A DNA stretch of 64,000 nucleotides from BNXB01 sp031556375 (GTDB lineage Bacteria; Bacteroidota; Bacteroidia; Bacteroidales; Azobacteroidaceae): the NCBI GenBank assembly GCA_031556375.1, contig JAVBTA010000003.1, positions 62,001-126,000 of the forward strand. The letters are read 5' to 3'. The notes under the pieces are model-generated. The model searched no databases, had not been told where the DNA came from, and saw only the letters and a program-made list of their open reading frames with translations. Both the position numbers and the translations under genes were made by a program. Shown here piece after piece: positions 44,261-53,132 of this stretch (its first letter is position 1; each line of letters starts with the position of its first letter).

Positions 44261-44304
44261 TTTTTTGCGGCAAATATACAAATTATTCTCCGCATTTTTT
44301 GCGG
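44261..44304 (-). promoter_or_regulatory. Fic promoter region with direct repeats
   Basis: A TATATTTG -7 element on the minus strand (44271-44278) lies between two direct copies of TTTTTTGCGG (44261-44270 and 44295-44304). The distal copy is part of a CCGCA...TGCGG inverted repeat. The winged helix of Fic could bind here (inference). Confidence 0.45.
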
Positions 44305-44400
44305 AAATTAAATAATATTCTCTTGGATTTATAAGTTAAAGTTGAATTATCCACACGATAATATTATCTTTACACCCCAATTTCAAATAAATGTATTATT

Positions 44401-44955
44401 ATGGTAACAATCATTTTGACGCATCCCTGGCATGGGAGTTTCAATAAAGCAATCTGTGACACAATAACGTCAAAATTAGATAGTATAAACAAACCCTATA
44501 CCGTTTTAGACTTAAACAAAGATAATTTCAATCCGGTATTGACTGAGAATGAGTTGGCTCTCTATTCCGAGGGAAAATACACAGATCCTTTAGTCGGACA
44601 TTATCAATCTGTGATCAAACAATCAGATGAAGTTATATTTATTTTTCCAATTTGGTGGAATACCAGTCCGGCTATACTTAGGGGCTTTCTTGACAAGGTT
44701 TTTCTGGTTAATTTCTCCCACACTTACGAAAACGGTTGGACTCCTTTATTGAAAATAGATAAAACACTGGTTGTTACAACAAGCCAGGTACCTACAGAAC
44801 ACTTTGCATCTTCAATGGAAAATCTTTTTATAAAAGAAAATCTGGGAGTTGTAGGGTTCAAAAATATCACCTGGATGAATTGTGATAACGTGAAATTTAG
44901 CCCGGATGAGCATAGAAAACGCTTTTTACAAGATATAAGTAACTATATTAATTGA
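44401..44955 (+). CDS. NAD(P)H:quinone oxidoreductase, flavodoxin-2 family
   Basis: 184 residues. NQO/flavodoxin-2 fold: LTHPWHGSFNKAICD at the FMN phosphate site and VIFIFPIWWNTSPAILRGFLDK (family PxWWxxxPA). Such enzymes make two-electron reductions of quinones, limiting oxidative stress. It ends 3 bases before prmA. Confidence 0.88.
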   Translation: MVTIILTHPWHGSFNKAICDTITSKLDSINKPYTVLDLNKDNFNPVLTENELALYSEGKYTDPLVGHYQSVIKQSDEVIFIFPIWWNTSPAILRGFLDKVFLVNFSHTYENGWTPLLKIDKTLVVTTSQVPTEHFASSMENLFIKENLGVVGFKNITWMNCDNVKFSPDEHRKRFLQDISNYIN

Positions 44956-44958
44956 ATT

Positions 44959-45804
44959 ATGAATTATTACGAGTTAAAAATAACGATCTCTCCTAATACG
45001 GAGACAAACAGGGATGTGCTGGCAGCTTTACTGGCCGAAATCGGATTCGAAAGCTTCACAGAATCAGAGAATGGCCTTAATGCTTATGTTGCTGAAAAGA
45101 ACTATTCAAAAGAAGCAATCGATGAACTTTTATCCGACGTGCCCCTCATTGAAGTTGAATTAAAGTATACTATCAATTATGTTGAAGCAGAAGATTGGAA
45201 TGAAGAATGGGAGAAAAACTTCTTTCAACCAATTATTATCGATGATAAATGTGTGATTCATAGCTCTTTTCACAAAGATATCCCAAGTCTTTCTTACGAC
45301 ATCGTAATTGACCCTAAAATGGCTTTTGGTACAGGACATCATGAAACTACAAGTCTGATGGTATCTTATCTGCTTCAAATGGATGTGGAAAACAAATCTT
45401 TCCTCGACATGGGTTGTGGAACTGCGGTACTGGCTATTCTCGCTAAAATGCAAAGATCCGGACGTACATTGGCGATTGACAATGATGAATGGGCATATCA
45501 GAACTCTCTCGAAAACATACAGTTAAATCATACAGAAGATATAGAAGTTTTGTTAGGAGATGCCGGTCTGCTTGAAAAAGAATCGTTTGATATTATTTTT
45601 GCTAATATCAACAGAAATATTTTACTGGCAGATATTCACATCTATGCTTCCTGCATGAAACAAGGCTCTGAGCTATATATGAGTGGGTTTTATACTGAAG
45701 ATCTGGACATTATTCGTAAAGAATGTGAGAAAAATGGTTTGAAGTTTATTGATAACAAAGTAAAAAATAATTGGACAGCTGCCCGGTTCATCTGTTCAAA
45801 ATGA
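44959..45804 (+). CDS. prmA: Ribosomal protein L11 methyltransferase
   Basis: 281 residues. PrmA family: the N-terminal targeting domain has VEAEDWNEEWEKNFFQPI; the methyltransferase domain carries MAFGTGHHETTSLM and LDMGCGTAVLAIL, and FANINRNILL (family NxxxN). It trimethylates lysines of L11. Confidence 0.95.
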   Translation: MNYYELKITISPNTETNRDVLAALLAEIGFESFTESENGLNAYVAEKNYSKEAIDELLSDVPLIEVELKYTINYVEAEDWNEEWEKNFFQPIIIDDKCVIHSSFHKDIPSLSYDIVIDPKMAFGTGHHETTSLMVSYLLQMDVENKSFLDMGCGTAVLAILAKMQRSGRTLAIDNDEWAYQNSLENIQLNHTEDIEVLLGDAGLLEKESFDIIFANINRNILLADIHIYASCMKQGSELYMSGFYTEDLDIIRKECEKNGLKFIDNKVKNNWTAARFICSK

Positions 45805-45868
45805 TGTATGAATTTTTAATTTTATTTAATTAAAAATCAAAAACTTAATCGTTTTCCGGAAAATAAAA

Positions 45869-45899
45869 TTTGCAAATTTGCAAAAAAGCAGTACCTTTG
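45869..45899 (+). promoter_or_regulatory. Consensus promoter of the SRP RNA gene
   Basis: TTTG (45869-45872), a 19-base spacer and TACCTTTG (45892-45899). The predicted start falls at about 45905, exactly at the base of the SRP RNA stem. Confidence 0.8.
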
Positions 45900-45904
45900 C
45901 GCCC

Positions 45905-46001
45905 GGGTAAGTCCTATACGGCCAGCTCCCTTCGAATCCCCCCAGGGCTTGATCGCAGCAAGGGTAGTTGGTTGTAGCGGCGCGATATAGTAAGCTTGCC
46001 C
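45905..46001 (+). ncRNA. ffs: Signal recognition particle (4.5S-like) RNA
   Basis: About 97 bases. The ends pair (GGGTAAG 45905-45911 with CTTGCCC 45995-46001). The universal core is visible: CCCCCCAGGGC on the 5' side and GCAGCAAGGGTAG on the 3' side (the CAGG / AGCA symmetric loop that binds Ffh). The hairpin tip reads TTGATC rather than GGAA. The RNA guides ribosomes making membrane and secreted proteins. tRNA-Thr begins 4 bases after, so both may come from one transcript. Confidence 0.9.
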
Positions 46002-46005
46002 ACCT

Positions 46006-46079
46006 GCCTCTTTAGCTCAGTTGGCCAGAGCACGTGATTTGTAATCTCGGGGTCGTTGGTTCGAATCCGACAAGAGGCT
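46006..46079 (+). tRNA. tRNA-Thr (anticodon TGT)
   Basis: Full cloverleaf: acceptor GCCTCTT/AAGAGGC, D stem GCTC/GAGC, anticodon loop TTTGTAA (anticodon TGT), and a T loop with TTCGAAT. The anticodon stem (CGTGA/TCTCG) has one T-T mismatch. CCA is not encoded. Confidence 0.95.
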
Positions 46080-46097
46080 CAAAATTAAAAAGAAAGT

Positions 46098-46127
46098 AAG
46101 GATTGGTAAACACCAATCCTTTTTTTA
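46098..46127 (+). terminator. Intrinsic terminator after SRP RNA and tRNA-Thr
   Basis: AAGGATTGGT (46098-46107) pairs with 46112-46121 around AAAC, followed by a T run. Confidence 0.85.
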
Positions 46128-46209
46128 TTTAATAATTTTTCAAAACAATAGAAAGAACCATTCTTTTGTGTATTTTTGTATTCAAAATCAAATAACAATA
46201 TTCAATCAT

Positions 46210-47964
46210 ATGTACAGGACTAGAACTTGCGGTGAATTACGCATTGAAAACCTCAATCAGGAGGTCGTATTGGCTGGATGGGTGCAAAAAGCCCGTAAAA
46301 TGGGTGGTATGATATTTATCGATCTGCGTGATCGTTATGGCATCACACAATTAGTATTCAACCAGGAAGTAAATAGTGAATTGTGTGAACGGGCATCAAA
46401 AATCGGCCGGGAATGGGTAATTCAGGTCAAAGGAAAGGTGATGGAACGTTCGAATAAAAACACAAATATTCCTACCGGAGATATCGAAATCATAGCCAGT
46501 GAACTGACAGTTCTCAATGCATCGGAAGTTCCTCCTTTCACTATTGAAGAAGAAACCGATGGTGGTGATGACATCAGAATGAAATACCGTTATCTCGATT
46601 TGCGTAGAACTAATGTACGTTCGAATCTGGAATTGCGTCACCGGATGGCTTTTGAAACCAGAAGTTATCTTAACGAACGTCGTTTTCTGGAAGTTGAGAC
46701 TCCCGTACTGATCGGATCGACTCCTGAAGGAGCCCGCGACTTCGTAGTTCCATCCCGCATGAATCCGGGAGAGTTTTATGCCCTACCCCAATCACCTCAG
46801 ACATTCAAACAATTATTGATGGTATCGGGTTTTGACCGCTACTTCCAAATAGTAAAATGTTTCCGCGACGAAGACTTACGCGCTGACCGTCAGCCTGAAT
46901 TTACTCAGATCGACTGCGAAATGTCATTTGTTGAACAGGAAGATATTCTTAATACGTTCGAAGGACTGACAAAGCATCTGTTCAAAACAATAAAAGGTAT
47001 AGAGGTATCGGATTTCCCTAGAATATCATATGACGAAGCTATGAAACTTTACGGATCCGATAAACCTGATACCCGTTTCGATATGAAATTCGTTGAAATC
47101 AAGGATCTGACCACAGGAAAAGATTTTGTGGTATTCGACAGTTCAGAATATGTTGCTGCTATTTGTGCCGAAGGTTGTGCGTCCTATACCCGCAAACAAC
47201 TGGATGAGCTGACGGATTTCGTAAAACGTCCTCAGATTGGAGCAAAAGGTTTGGTTTATGTACGTTACGAAGCCGACGGATCATTGAAATCATCTGTGGA
47301 CAAATTCTATTCTCAGGATGATCTAAAAGCCTGGGCAGACCGTTGTAATGCAAAACCCGGTGATTTGATCCTGGTTCTTTGCGGAGCAACAGAAAAAACA
47401 CAAAAACAACTTTGCGAACTGCGTTTGGAAATGGGTTCCAGACTTGGTTTAAGAGATAAGAGCAAATTCAACTGCCTTTGGGTTGTAGACTTTCCTCTTC
47501 TGGAGTTCGATGAAGAACTGAACCGTTATTTTGCTAAACACCACCCGTTCACAAGCCCTAAACCGGAAGATATCGCATTGCTGGATTCTAATCCGGGAGC
47601 CGTACGTGCCAATGCTTACGATATGGTAATCAATGGAGTAGAAATCGGTGGAGGCTCAATCCGTATCCATAACAGCGAATTACAAAAGAAAATGTTCAGT
47701 ATATTAGGATTCACTGACGAAAAGGCACAGGCTCAATTCGGATTTTTGATGAATGCATTCAAATTCGGTGCGCCTCCCCATGGTGGTATTGCTTTCGGTC
47801 TGGATCGCTTTGTTTCTATTTTCGCAGGACTTGATTCAATTCGCGACTGTATCGCATTCCCGAAAAATAATTCAGGAAGAGATGTTATGATCGATGCGCC
47901 GGCTTGTTTGGAGCAAGAACAATTAGATGAATTGAGTCTGAAAGTTGTATTGAAGGAGAAATAA
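46210..47964 (+). CDS. aspS: Aspartyl-tRNA synthetase
   Basis: 584 residues from the ATG at 46210 (MYRTRTCGELR), the standard start for the family. OB-fold anticodon-binding domain (1-110), class II catalytic core with motif 2 (FRDEDLRADRQPEFTQID) and motif 3 (GIAFGLDRFVSIF), and the bacterial GAD insertion (about 285-420). The anticodon domain start excludes the upstream in-frame ATG. Confidence 0.97.
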   Translation: MYRTRTCGELRIENLNQEVVLAGWVQKARKMGGMIFIDLRDRYGITQLVFNQEVNSELCERASKIGREWVIQVKGKVMERSNKNTNIPTGDIEIIASELTVLNASEVPPFTIEEETDGGDDIRMKYRYLDLRRTNVRSNLELRHRMAFETRSYLNERRFLEVETPVLIGSTPEGARDFVVPSRMNPGEFYALPQSPQTFKQLLMVSGFDRYFQIVKCFRDEDLRADRQPEFTQIDCEMSFVEQEDILNTFEGLTKHLFKTIKGIEVSDFPRISYDEAMKLYGSDKPDTRFDMKFVEIKDLTTGKDFVVFDSSEYVAAICAEGCASYTRKQLDELTDFVKRPQIGAKGLVYVRYEADGSLKSSVDKFYSQDDLKAWADRCNAKPGDLILVLCGATEKTQKQLCELRLEMGSRLGLRDKSKFNCLWVVDFPLLEFDEELNRYFAKHHPFTSPKPEDIALLDSNPGAVRANAYDMVINGVEIGGGSIRIHNSELQKKMFSILGFTDEKAQAQFGFLMNAFKFGAPPHGGIAFGLDRFVSIFAGLDSIRDCIAFPKNNSGRDVMIDAPACLEQEQLDELSLKVVLKEK

Positions 47965-47993
47965 TCCAATCGATTCCGGTTGATTTGAAAAAA

Positions 47994-48035
47994 TTAGCCC
48001 CGTCATTCGAATTCGAGATGACGGGGCTAAATATT
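47994..48035. terminator. Bidirectional terminator between aspS and the M16 genes
   Basis: A 13-bp perfect stem (47994-48006 with 48018-48030) with A-rich left and T-rich right flanks serves both convergent genes. Confidence 0.85.
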
Positions 48036-48047
48036 TTATACAGTTTG

Positions 48048-50147
48048 TTATAGGAATGAACTGTCTGACAATCCTGTATTTACAGCAATTTTATTAACAG
48101 TTGCTTTCATTTCCATTCCCATTGCTTTCTGAACAAAGGTATGAGGGAAAAGAACACCGTTAACCGGCTTATAATCTGAATATTCCGTAACCTGTTGCAT
48201 TTCTCCCTGAGGTGTATCCGCAGTCATTGTTTTTTGAACCAATAATCCGCTGTTAACATCAAAGAAACAACTCATTACCTTTGATGGAGCGTATTCAACA
48301 TCAACCATGTAAGCATCCGATTTCTTCACTTTTTTAATGCCCTTAACACTCATCTTATAACCATTTTGAGCATAATACATTTCCGGACATACATAAGAGC
48401 CCATTTTTGCAGCTAAGAGTTCGTTTCCATCAGTAAATTCCTTGCTTCCACCCATACCCGATGTAATCAGTTTAACTCCGTTGAAGATTATTTTTTGAAC
48501 AGACATACCGCCTGTTGAGAGTTCTGTAACTGTCATTCCCGGTTTTTTGAACATCTGAAGCATATCAATTTTTTGTCCCATCATAAACATCTCTGCATTA
48601 ATGGTATAATCGTTAATTTTTTCAATCTCAGCAGCTCCACCAATTGCTTTTACATAATTATTGATGATTTGCTCAGCTGTAACTTCAACCTTGTCATTTT
48701 TAGCATCTTCCACTATCGGATTGGCATTTACATCATAAAACTGAACTGTTTTATTTGCTGCAAATTGTTTCAGGCCTTCTGCATGAGATTTATCACCTGT
48801 CACAACGACATAGGCATTGTTCGGTTTAAGGTATTTCTTTGCAGCAGCCTGAACATCAGCAACCGTAACGGCATGCAAACGCTTCAGATAATTTTTATAA
48901 TAATCTTTCGGTAAATTATATTTGTCAATGTTCAGTGCAAATTCAGCTAATGTACTTGGATTTTCCAACATTCGTCCGAAATTTCCGGCAAGATAACTTT
49001 TTGCTCCGTTCAATTCTTTTTCAGTAACAGGAGTTTCAATCATCTTCTTCATTTCATAATCAATTTGATATATAGCACTATCGGTAGCCGCTCCTTTTAC
49101 TTGTCCGGCTCCACCACGCCCCGCAGATAAATAGAAACGGGAAACCAATTCATTGCTATTCAGATAGCTATATACTCCATAAGTGTAACTGTGTGTCTCT
49201 CTCAAATTCTGGAAAAGACGGCTACCCATTCCTTGTCCGAATACATGCATTAATACTTCAACAACCTCTTCATCAGAAGAACCCACCTTCAATTGAATAG
49301 GATATGTAATGTCGATTGCTGATTGTACAGAACTTGGTTTATCGATCATCGAAACTGTAGTCTCTTTCGGAGTCTGAGGAATAGTATATTTAGTTACAGG
49401 AACATTCTTCTTCGCCCACTTTCCGAAATATTTTTCCGCATTGGCCTTAGCTTCACTTTCGGAAATATCACCGATAATAACTAAGCGGGCTACATTCGGT
49501 GCGAAATAAGTATTGTAGTATTTTTCCAAATCAGCAACTTTAATATTATCATAGCTGGCTTCTGTTTCCAGTTCTCCGTTAGGAAATCCTTTTCCATAGG
49601 CCAAAGCCGAAGCCAAACGATTATTCATGCTGCTGATATCATCTCCGATAGAAGATAAAGCTGTTTTTTGTTTTTTTACATTCAAATCCAGTTCACTTTC
49701 ATTGAAAACCGGCTCCAAAAGAATTTCTGAGAAAATAGTAAGCATTTGATCTTCATATTTTTTCAAACAGCTGGCATACCCTCCACGGCTGTACGATGAA
49801 ATTCTAGCCCCGATAAGGTCTATACTTTTGTTAAGCTCTTCTTTTGTCTGTTTTTTAGTCGCAGTTCCTATTACTGAAGTAAAAATATCGGACAAACCTG
49901 CTTTATCTCCTTCTAACTCAGGTTTAATGTCCAGAGACAATGAATAACGAACGATCGGCACAGTATTGTCTTCTACTACGAAAACCTTCAAACCATTAGG
50001 CAGAGTGAAGATTTTAGCATCTTTAATCTGGATTTCTTTGGCTGGTGCTGCTGACGGGCGGATACTACGATCAATCTCTTGTGCATTCAGTACTATTGCA
50101 CAAAGCAGAAAGATGAATATATTTAAAATCTTTTTCATATTTTTCAA
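48048..50147 (-). CDS. M16 peptidase family protein, probably the non-catalytic subunit
   Basis: 699 residues with a signal peptide. The N-terminal two-thirds are M16 (insulinase) domains (about 45-480), but the zinc motif HXXEH is missing at its place (EGDKAGLSDIFTS instead). The C-terminal third (about 480-699) is a beta-rich domain resembling LolA/outer-membrane lipoprotein sorting folds. The gene lies 19 bases after an active M16 gene, which supports the heterodimer model known for M16B pairs. Exported; substrate peptides unknown. Confidence 0.88.
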   Translation of the reverse strand: MKNMKKILNIFIFLLCAIVLNAQEIDRSIRPSAAPAKEIQIKDAKIFTLPNGLKVFVVEDNTVPIVRYSLSLDIKPELEGDKAGLSDIFTSVIGTATKKQTKEELNKSIDLIGARISSYSRGGYASCLKKYEDQMLTIFSEILLEPVFNESELDLNVKKQKTALSSIGDDISSMNNRLASALAYGKGFPNGELETEASYDNIKVADLEKYYNTYFAPNVARLVIIGDISESEAKANAEKYFGKWAKKNVPVTKYTIPQTPKETTVSMIDKPSSVQSAIDITYPIQLKVGSSDEEVVEVLMHVFGQGMGSRLFQNLRETHSYTYGVYSYLNSNELVSRFYLSAGRGGAGQVKGAATDSAIYQIDYEMKKMIETPVTEKELNGAKSYLAGNFGRMLENPSTLAEFALNIDKYNLPKDYYKNYLKRLHAVTVADVQAAAKKYLKPNNAYVVVTGDKSHAEGLKQFAANKTVQFYDVNANPIVEDAKNDKVEVTAEQIINNYVKAIGGAAEIEKINDYTINAEMFMMGQKIDMLQMFKKPGMTVTELSTGGMSVQKIIFNGVKLITSGMGGSKEFTDGNELLAAKMGSYVCPEMYYAQNGYKMSVKGIKKVKKSDAYMVDVEYAPSKVMSCFFDVNSGLLVQKTMTADTPQGEMQQVTEYSDYKPVNGVLFPHTFVQKAMGMEMKATVNKIAVNTGLSDSSFL

Positions 50148-50166
50148 TTTATTCTGTTTTACTTAC

Positions 50167-51507
50167 TTATTTCTTTTCTGATTCAGGAAGATAGTACAAA
50201 ACCACACGATTATTTTTTGCAAAATATTTTTTAGCAACATTCATCAAATCCTCACGTGTAATATTACTATAAAAGTCCAGTTCACGATTGATTCTTCCGG
50301 CATCTTTAAAATAGGTATAGTTATTTGCCAGGTATTCAGCAACTTTTCTTATACTATTCAAATCGGAAGCAATGCTGTATTCTTTAGCTGCCATAGCCAT
50401 TTGGAACTCATCTTCAGCAACCAGTTCGTTTTGAACTTTTTCAATCTCAATATTGAAAGCTTCTTCTAGTTTCTCCGGAGTCACTCCGCCATTTACAATA
50501 CCAATTACGTATGTCAATCCCGGATCTTCCTGTGCGTAAGGATATACCACTGCCTGTAATGCGACTCCTTTATCAGTAATATTCGTTTTCATACGGGAAC
50601 TGGCTCCTCCTGATAAAATCTGGGAAAGAATTTCAAGAGCATGAGCATCTTTTGTTCCCATAGCCGGTGCATGATAACCCATAAATACTCCAGGCAACTG
50701 GATCTTATCATAAACAATATCACGAATTTCCGCTGTTTGAGCCGGTTCCATGTCTTTTTGCGGACGATTGAAAGATTTTGTTCCTTTAGGGATTCCCGCG
50801 AAATATTTATTAATCCATTCTTTTGTTTGTTTTTCATCAAAATCTCCGGAAATAACCATTACCGCATTATTCGGAACATAATATGTCTTGTAGAAATTAT
50901 AAATATCTTCATCAGTAGCATTACGGATATGCTCCGGATAACCAAGAACCGACCACCTGTAGGGGTGGACTGTAAATGCTTTTTCTCCCAGTTTCTCTGT
51001 AGCAAGACCATACGGTTGACTTTCCATTGTTTGTTTACGTTCTTCAATTACAACTCCTTTTTGAGTAGCGATGCCAATAGAATCAATCTTCGCATGTAAC
51101 ATACGTTCAGATTCCATCCATAAAGCTAATTCCAGTTGATTAGAAGGCATCAGTTCAAAATAATAGGTACGATCCGGAGAAGTATTGGCATTCAATGCCC
51201 CACCATTTTCTTCTACAATTTTCATATACTCTCCACGACCAATATTTTGAGAACCTTCAAACATCAAATGTTCAAAAAAATGGGCAAAACCGGTTTTGTC
51301 CGGAGTTTCATTCTTGGTTCCCACATGATACATAATAGAAACAACCACGTTGGGAGTAGATGCATCTTTATGCAGAATCACATGTAACCCATTGCTCAGA
51401 TCATATTCGGAAAACTCGATGTTCACCTTTTGATCATCTTTTTCTTTAGCATTGACCGTAAAACTGCACCAGACAGCAATAGCCAACAATACGACTAACT
51501 TTTTCAT
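50167..51507 (-). CDS. M16 zinc metallopeptidase, catalytic subunit
   Basis: 446 residues with a signal peptide (VNAKE). The inverted zinc motif HFFEH (residues about 82-86; family HXXEH) is intact and a downstream Glu is present (EERKQTMESQ). M16B peptidases degrade peptides in the periplasm or outer envelope. First of a two-gene set with the inactive partner. Confidence 0.93.
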   Translation of the reverse strand: MKKLVVLLAIAVWCSFTVNAKEKDDQKVNIEFSEYDLSNGLHVILHKDASTPNVVVSIMYHVGTKNETPDKTGFAHFFEHLMFEGSQNIGRGEYMKIVEENGGALNANTSPDRTYYFELMPSNQLELALWMESERMLHAKIDSIGIATQKGVVIEERKQTMESQPYGLATEKLGEKAFTVHPYRWSVLGYPEHIRNATDEDIYNFYKTYYVPNNAVMVISGDFDEKQTKEWINKYFAGIPKGTKSFNRPQKDMEPAQTAEIRDIVYDKIQLPGVFMGYHAPAMGTKDAHALEILSQILSGGASSRMKTNITDKGVALQAVVYPYAQEDPGLTYVIGIVNGGVTPEKLEEAFNIEIEKVQNELVAEDEFQMAMAAKEYSIASDLNSIRKVAEYLANNYTYFKDAGRINRELDFYSNITREDLMNVAKKYFAKNNRVVLYYLPESEKK

Positions 51508-51627
51508 ATTTATATTATTATTTATAAAAATTTACCACAAAAGTAACTCTTTATTTTTAACTATTTGGAGAACAGATTTTTTTTTTAATTGTTAACATAT
51601 TAACTAATGGTGTTAATCAATCGAATA

Positions 51628-51659
51628 TTTCGTTATTTGATAAAGAAATCGTAACTTTG
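51628..51659 (+). promoter_or_regulatory. Near-consensus promoter of pfkA
   Basis: TTTC (51628-51631), a 20-base spacer and TAACTTTG (51652-51659): one mismatch in the -33 box. Confidence 0.5.
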
Positions 51660-51691
51660 TACTGTTTTTAGGCAAAAAATGATTAGTTATT

Positions 51692-52672
51692 ATGGCAGAA
51701 ATTAAATGTGTAGGCATCCTTACTTCCGGAGGAGATGCTCCCGGAATGAATGCTGCGATTCGTGCGGTGACCCGCAGTGCAATATATAATGGTTTCGAGG
51801 TGAAAGGTATCTACAGAGGATACCGTGGACTTATCACCGGAGAAATCATACAGTTCAAGACGAACAATGTAAGTAATATCATTCAACAAGGAGGCACTAT
51901 TCTGAAAACAGCCCGTTGTCAAGAATTTATTACACAGGAGGGTCGTAAAACAGCTCACGAAACTTTACAGAAAGAAGGGATCGATGCTTTGGTTGTTATC
52001 GGTGGTGATGGTTCTCTTACCGGAGCCCGTATTTTTGCCCAGGAGTATAACTTCCCGATTGTCGGACTTCCCGGAACAATTGATAATGACCTGGCCGGTA
52101 CAGATACGACCATTGGTTATGATACTGCGTTAAATACTATCATGGAGGCTGTTGACAAAATCCGGGATACAGCATCTTCACACGAACGTTTGTTTTTTAT
52201 TGAGGTAATGGGTCGTGATGCCGGTTTTCTTGCTTTGAACGGAGCTATTGCCGCCGGAGCAGAAGCTGCTATCATTCCTGAAATTTCGACTGAAGTCGAC
52301 CAACTGGGAGAATTGATTAACAATGGTTTCCGGAAATCCAAGAACAGTTCTATTGTATTAGTTGCCGAAAGTGAACTTACCGGTGGCGCTATGGGAATGG
52401 CTGAACGAGTCAAAAAAGAGTATCCTCAATACGACGTACGTGTCACTATCCTAGGGCATATCCAGAGAGGTGGCTCTCCGACTGCTTCAGACCGTATTCT
52501 GGCCAGTCGCATGGGTGCGGCAGCTATCGATGCATTACTGGATGATCAACGCAACGTTATGATCGGAATACAAGACGATAAGATAGTGTACATTCCTTTT
52601 GCAAAGGCAATTAAGAAAGACAAACCTATTAATAGGGATTTGTTGAATACACTGAAGATATTGTCTATTTAA
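51692..52672 (+). CDS. pfkA: ATP-dependent 6-phosphofructokinase
   Basis: 326 residues. ATP-type signatures: TSGGDAPGMNAAIRAV, VIGGDGSLTGA and LPGTIDNDLAGTD (catalytic Asp), GRDAGFLAL, and ILGHIQRGGSPTA. It commits glucose to glycolysis using ATP. Its stop overlaps the convergent cinA gene by 8 bases. Confidence 0.96.
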   Translation: MAEIKCVGILTSGGDAPGMNAAIRAVTRSAIYNGFEVKGIYRGYRGLITGEIIQFKTNNVSNIIQQGGTILKTARCQEFITQEGRKTAHETLQKEGIDALVVIGGDGSLTGARIFAQEYNFPIVGLPGTIDNDLAGTDTTIGYDTALNTIMEAVDKIRDTASSHERLFFIEVMGRDAGFLALNGAIAAGAEAAIIPEISTEVDQLGELINNGFRKSKNSSIVLVAESELTGGAMGMAERVKKEYPQYDVRVTILGHIQRGGSPTASDRILASRMGAAAIDALLDDQRNVMIGIQDDKIVYIPFAKAIKKDKPINRDLLNTLKILSI

Positions 52673-53132
52673 GAAGATCCAATAACATTTTCATTCCGGC
52701 ATTAGCGGAAGACAAGATATTTTCTTCACGGTTACCTGAGAATTGAAATTTCCTGGTGACCGTTTTTTCTTTGTATGAAACGGCAATCCAGACTGTTCCA
52801 ACAGGTTTTTCTGGAGTTCCACCATCAGGACCGGCAATCCCGGAAGTTGCTATCGCACAATCCGTTTTAAGAACACGCTGAGCCCCGGTAGACATTTGTA
52901 TTACAACAGGCTCACTTACCGCACCGTATGAATCCAGATCGGCTGATGAGACTCCCAACACTAAATGTTTGACGTCGTTAGAGTAAGAAACAATTCCTCC
53001 GTTAAAATAAGCGGAACTGCCAGGTATAGAGGTAATCAGACTGGCAATTTTTCCACCGGTACAGCTTTCTGCCGTACCGATGGTCAATCCTTTTTCCAGG
53101 AGTTTTTGAGCGAGTTCAATTTCCGGTTTCAT
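52665..53132 (-). CDS. pncC: CinA C-terminal domain nicotinamide-nucleotide amidase
   Basis: 155 residues from the ATG at 53132, overlapping the flavodiiron stop (ATGA). CinA-C fold: GLTIGTAESCTGGKIASLI and ATSGIAGPDGGTPEKPVGTVWIA are diagnostic. Deamidates nicotinamide mononucleotide in NAD recycling. The N-terminal CinA MoCF domain is missing, as in YgaD-type enzymes. Confidence 0.93.
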   Translation of the reverse strand: MKPEIELAQKLLEKGLTIGTAESCTGGKIASLITSIPGSSAYFNGGIVSYSNDVKHLVLGVSSADLDSYGAVSEPVVIQMSTGAQRVLKTDCAIATSGIAGPDGGTPEKPVGTVWIAVSYKEKTVTRKFQFSGNREENILSSANAGMKMLLDLLK

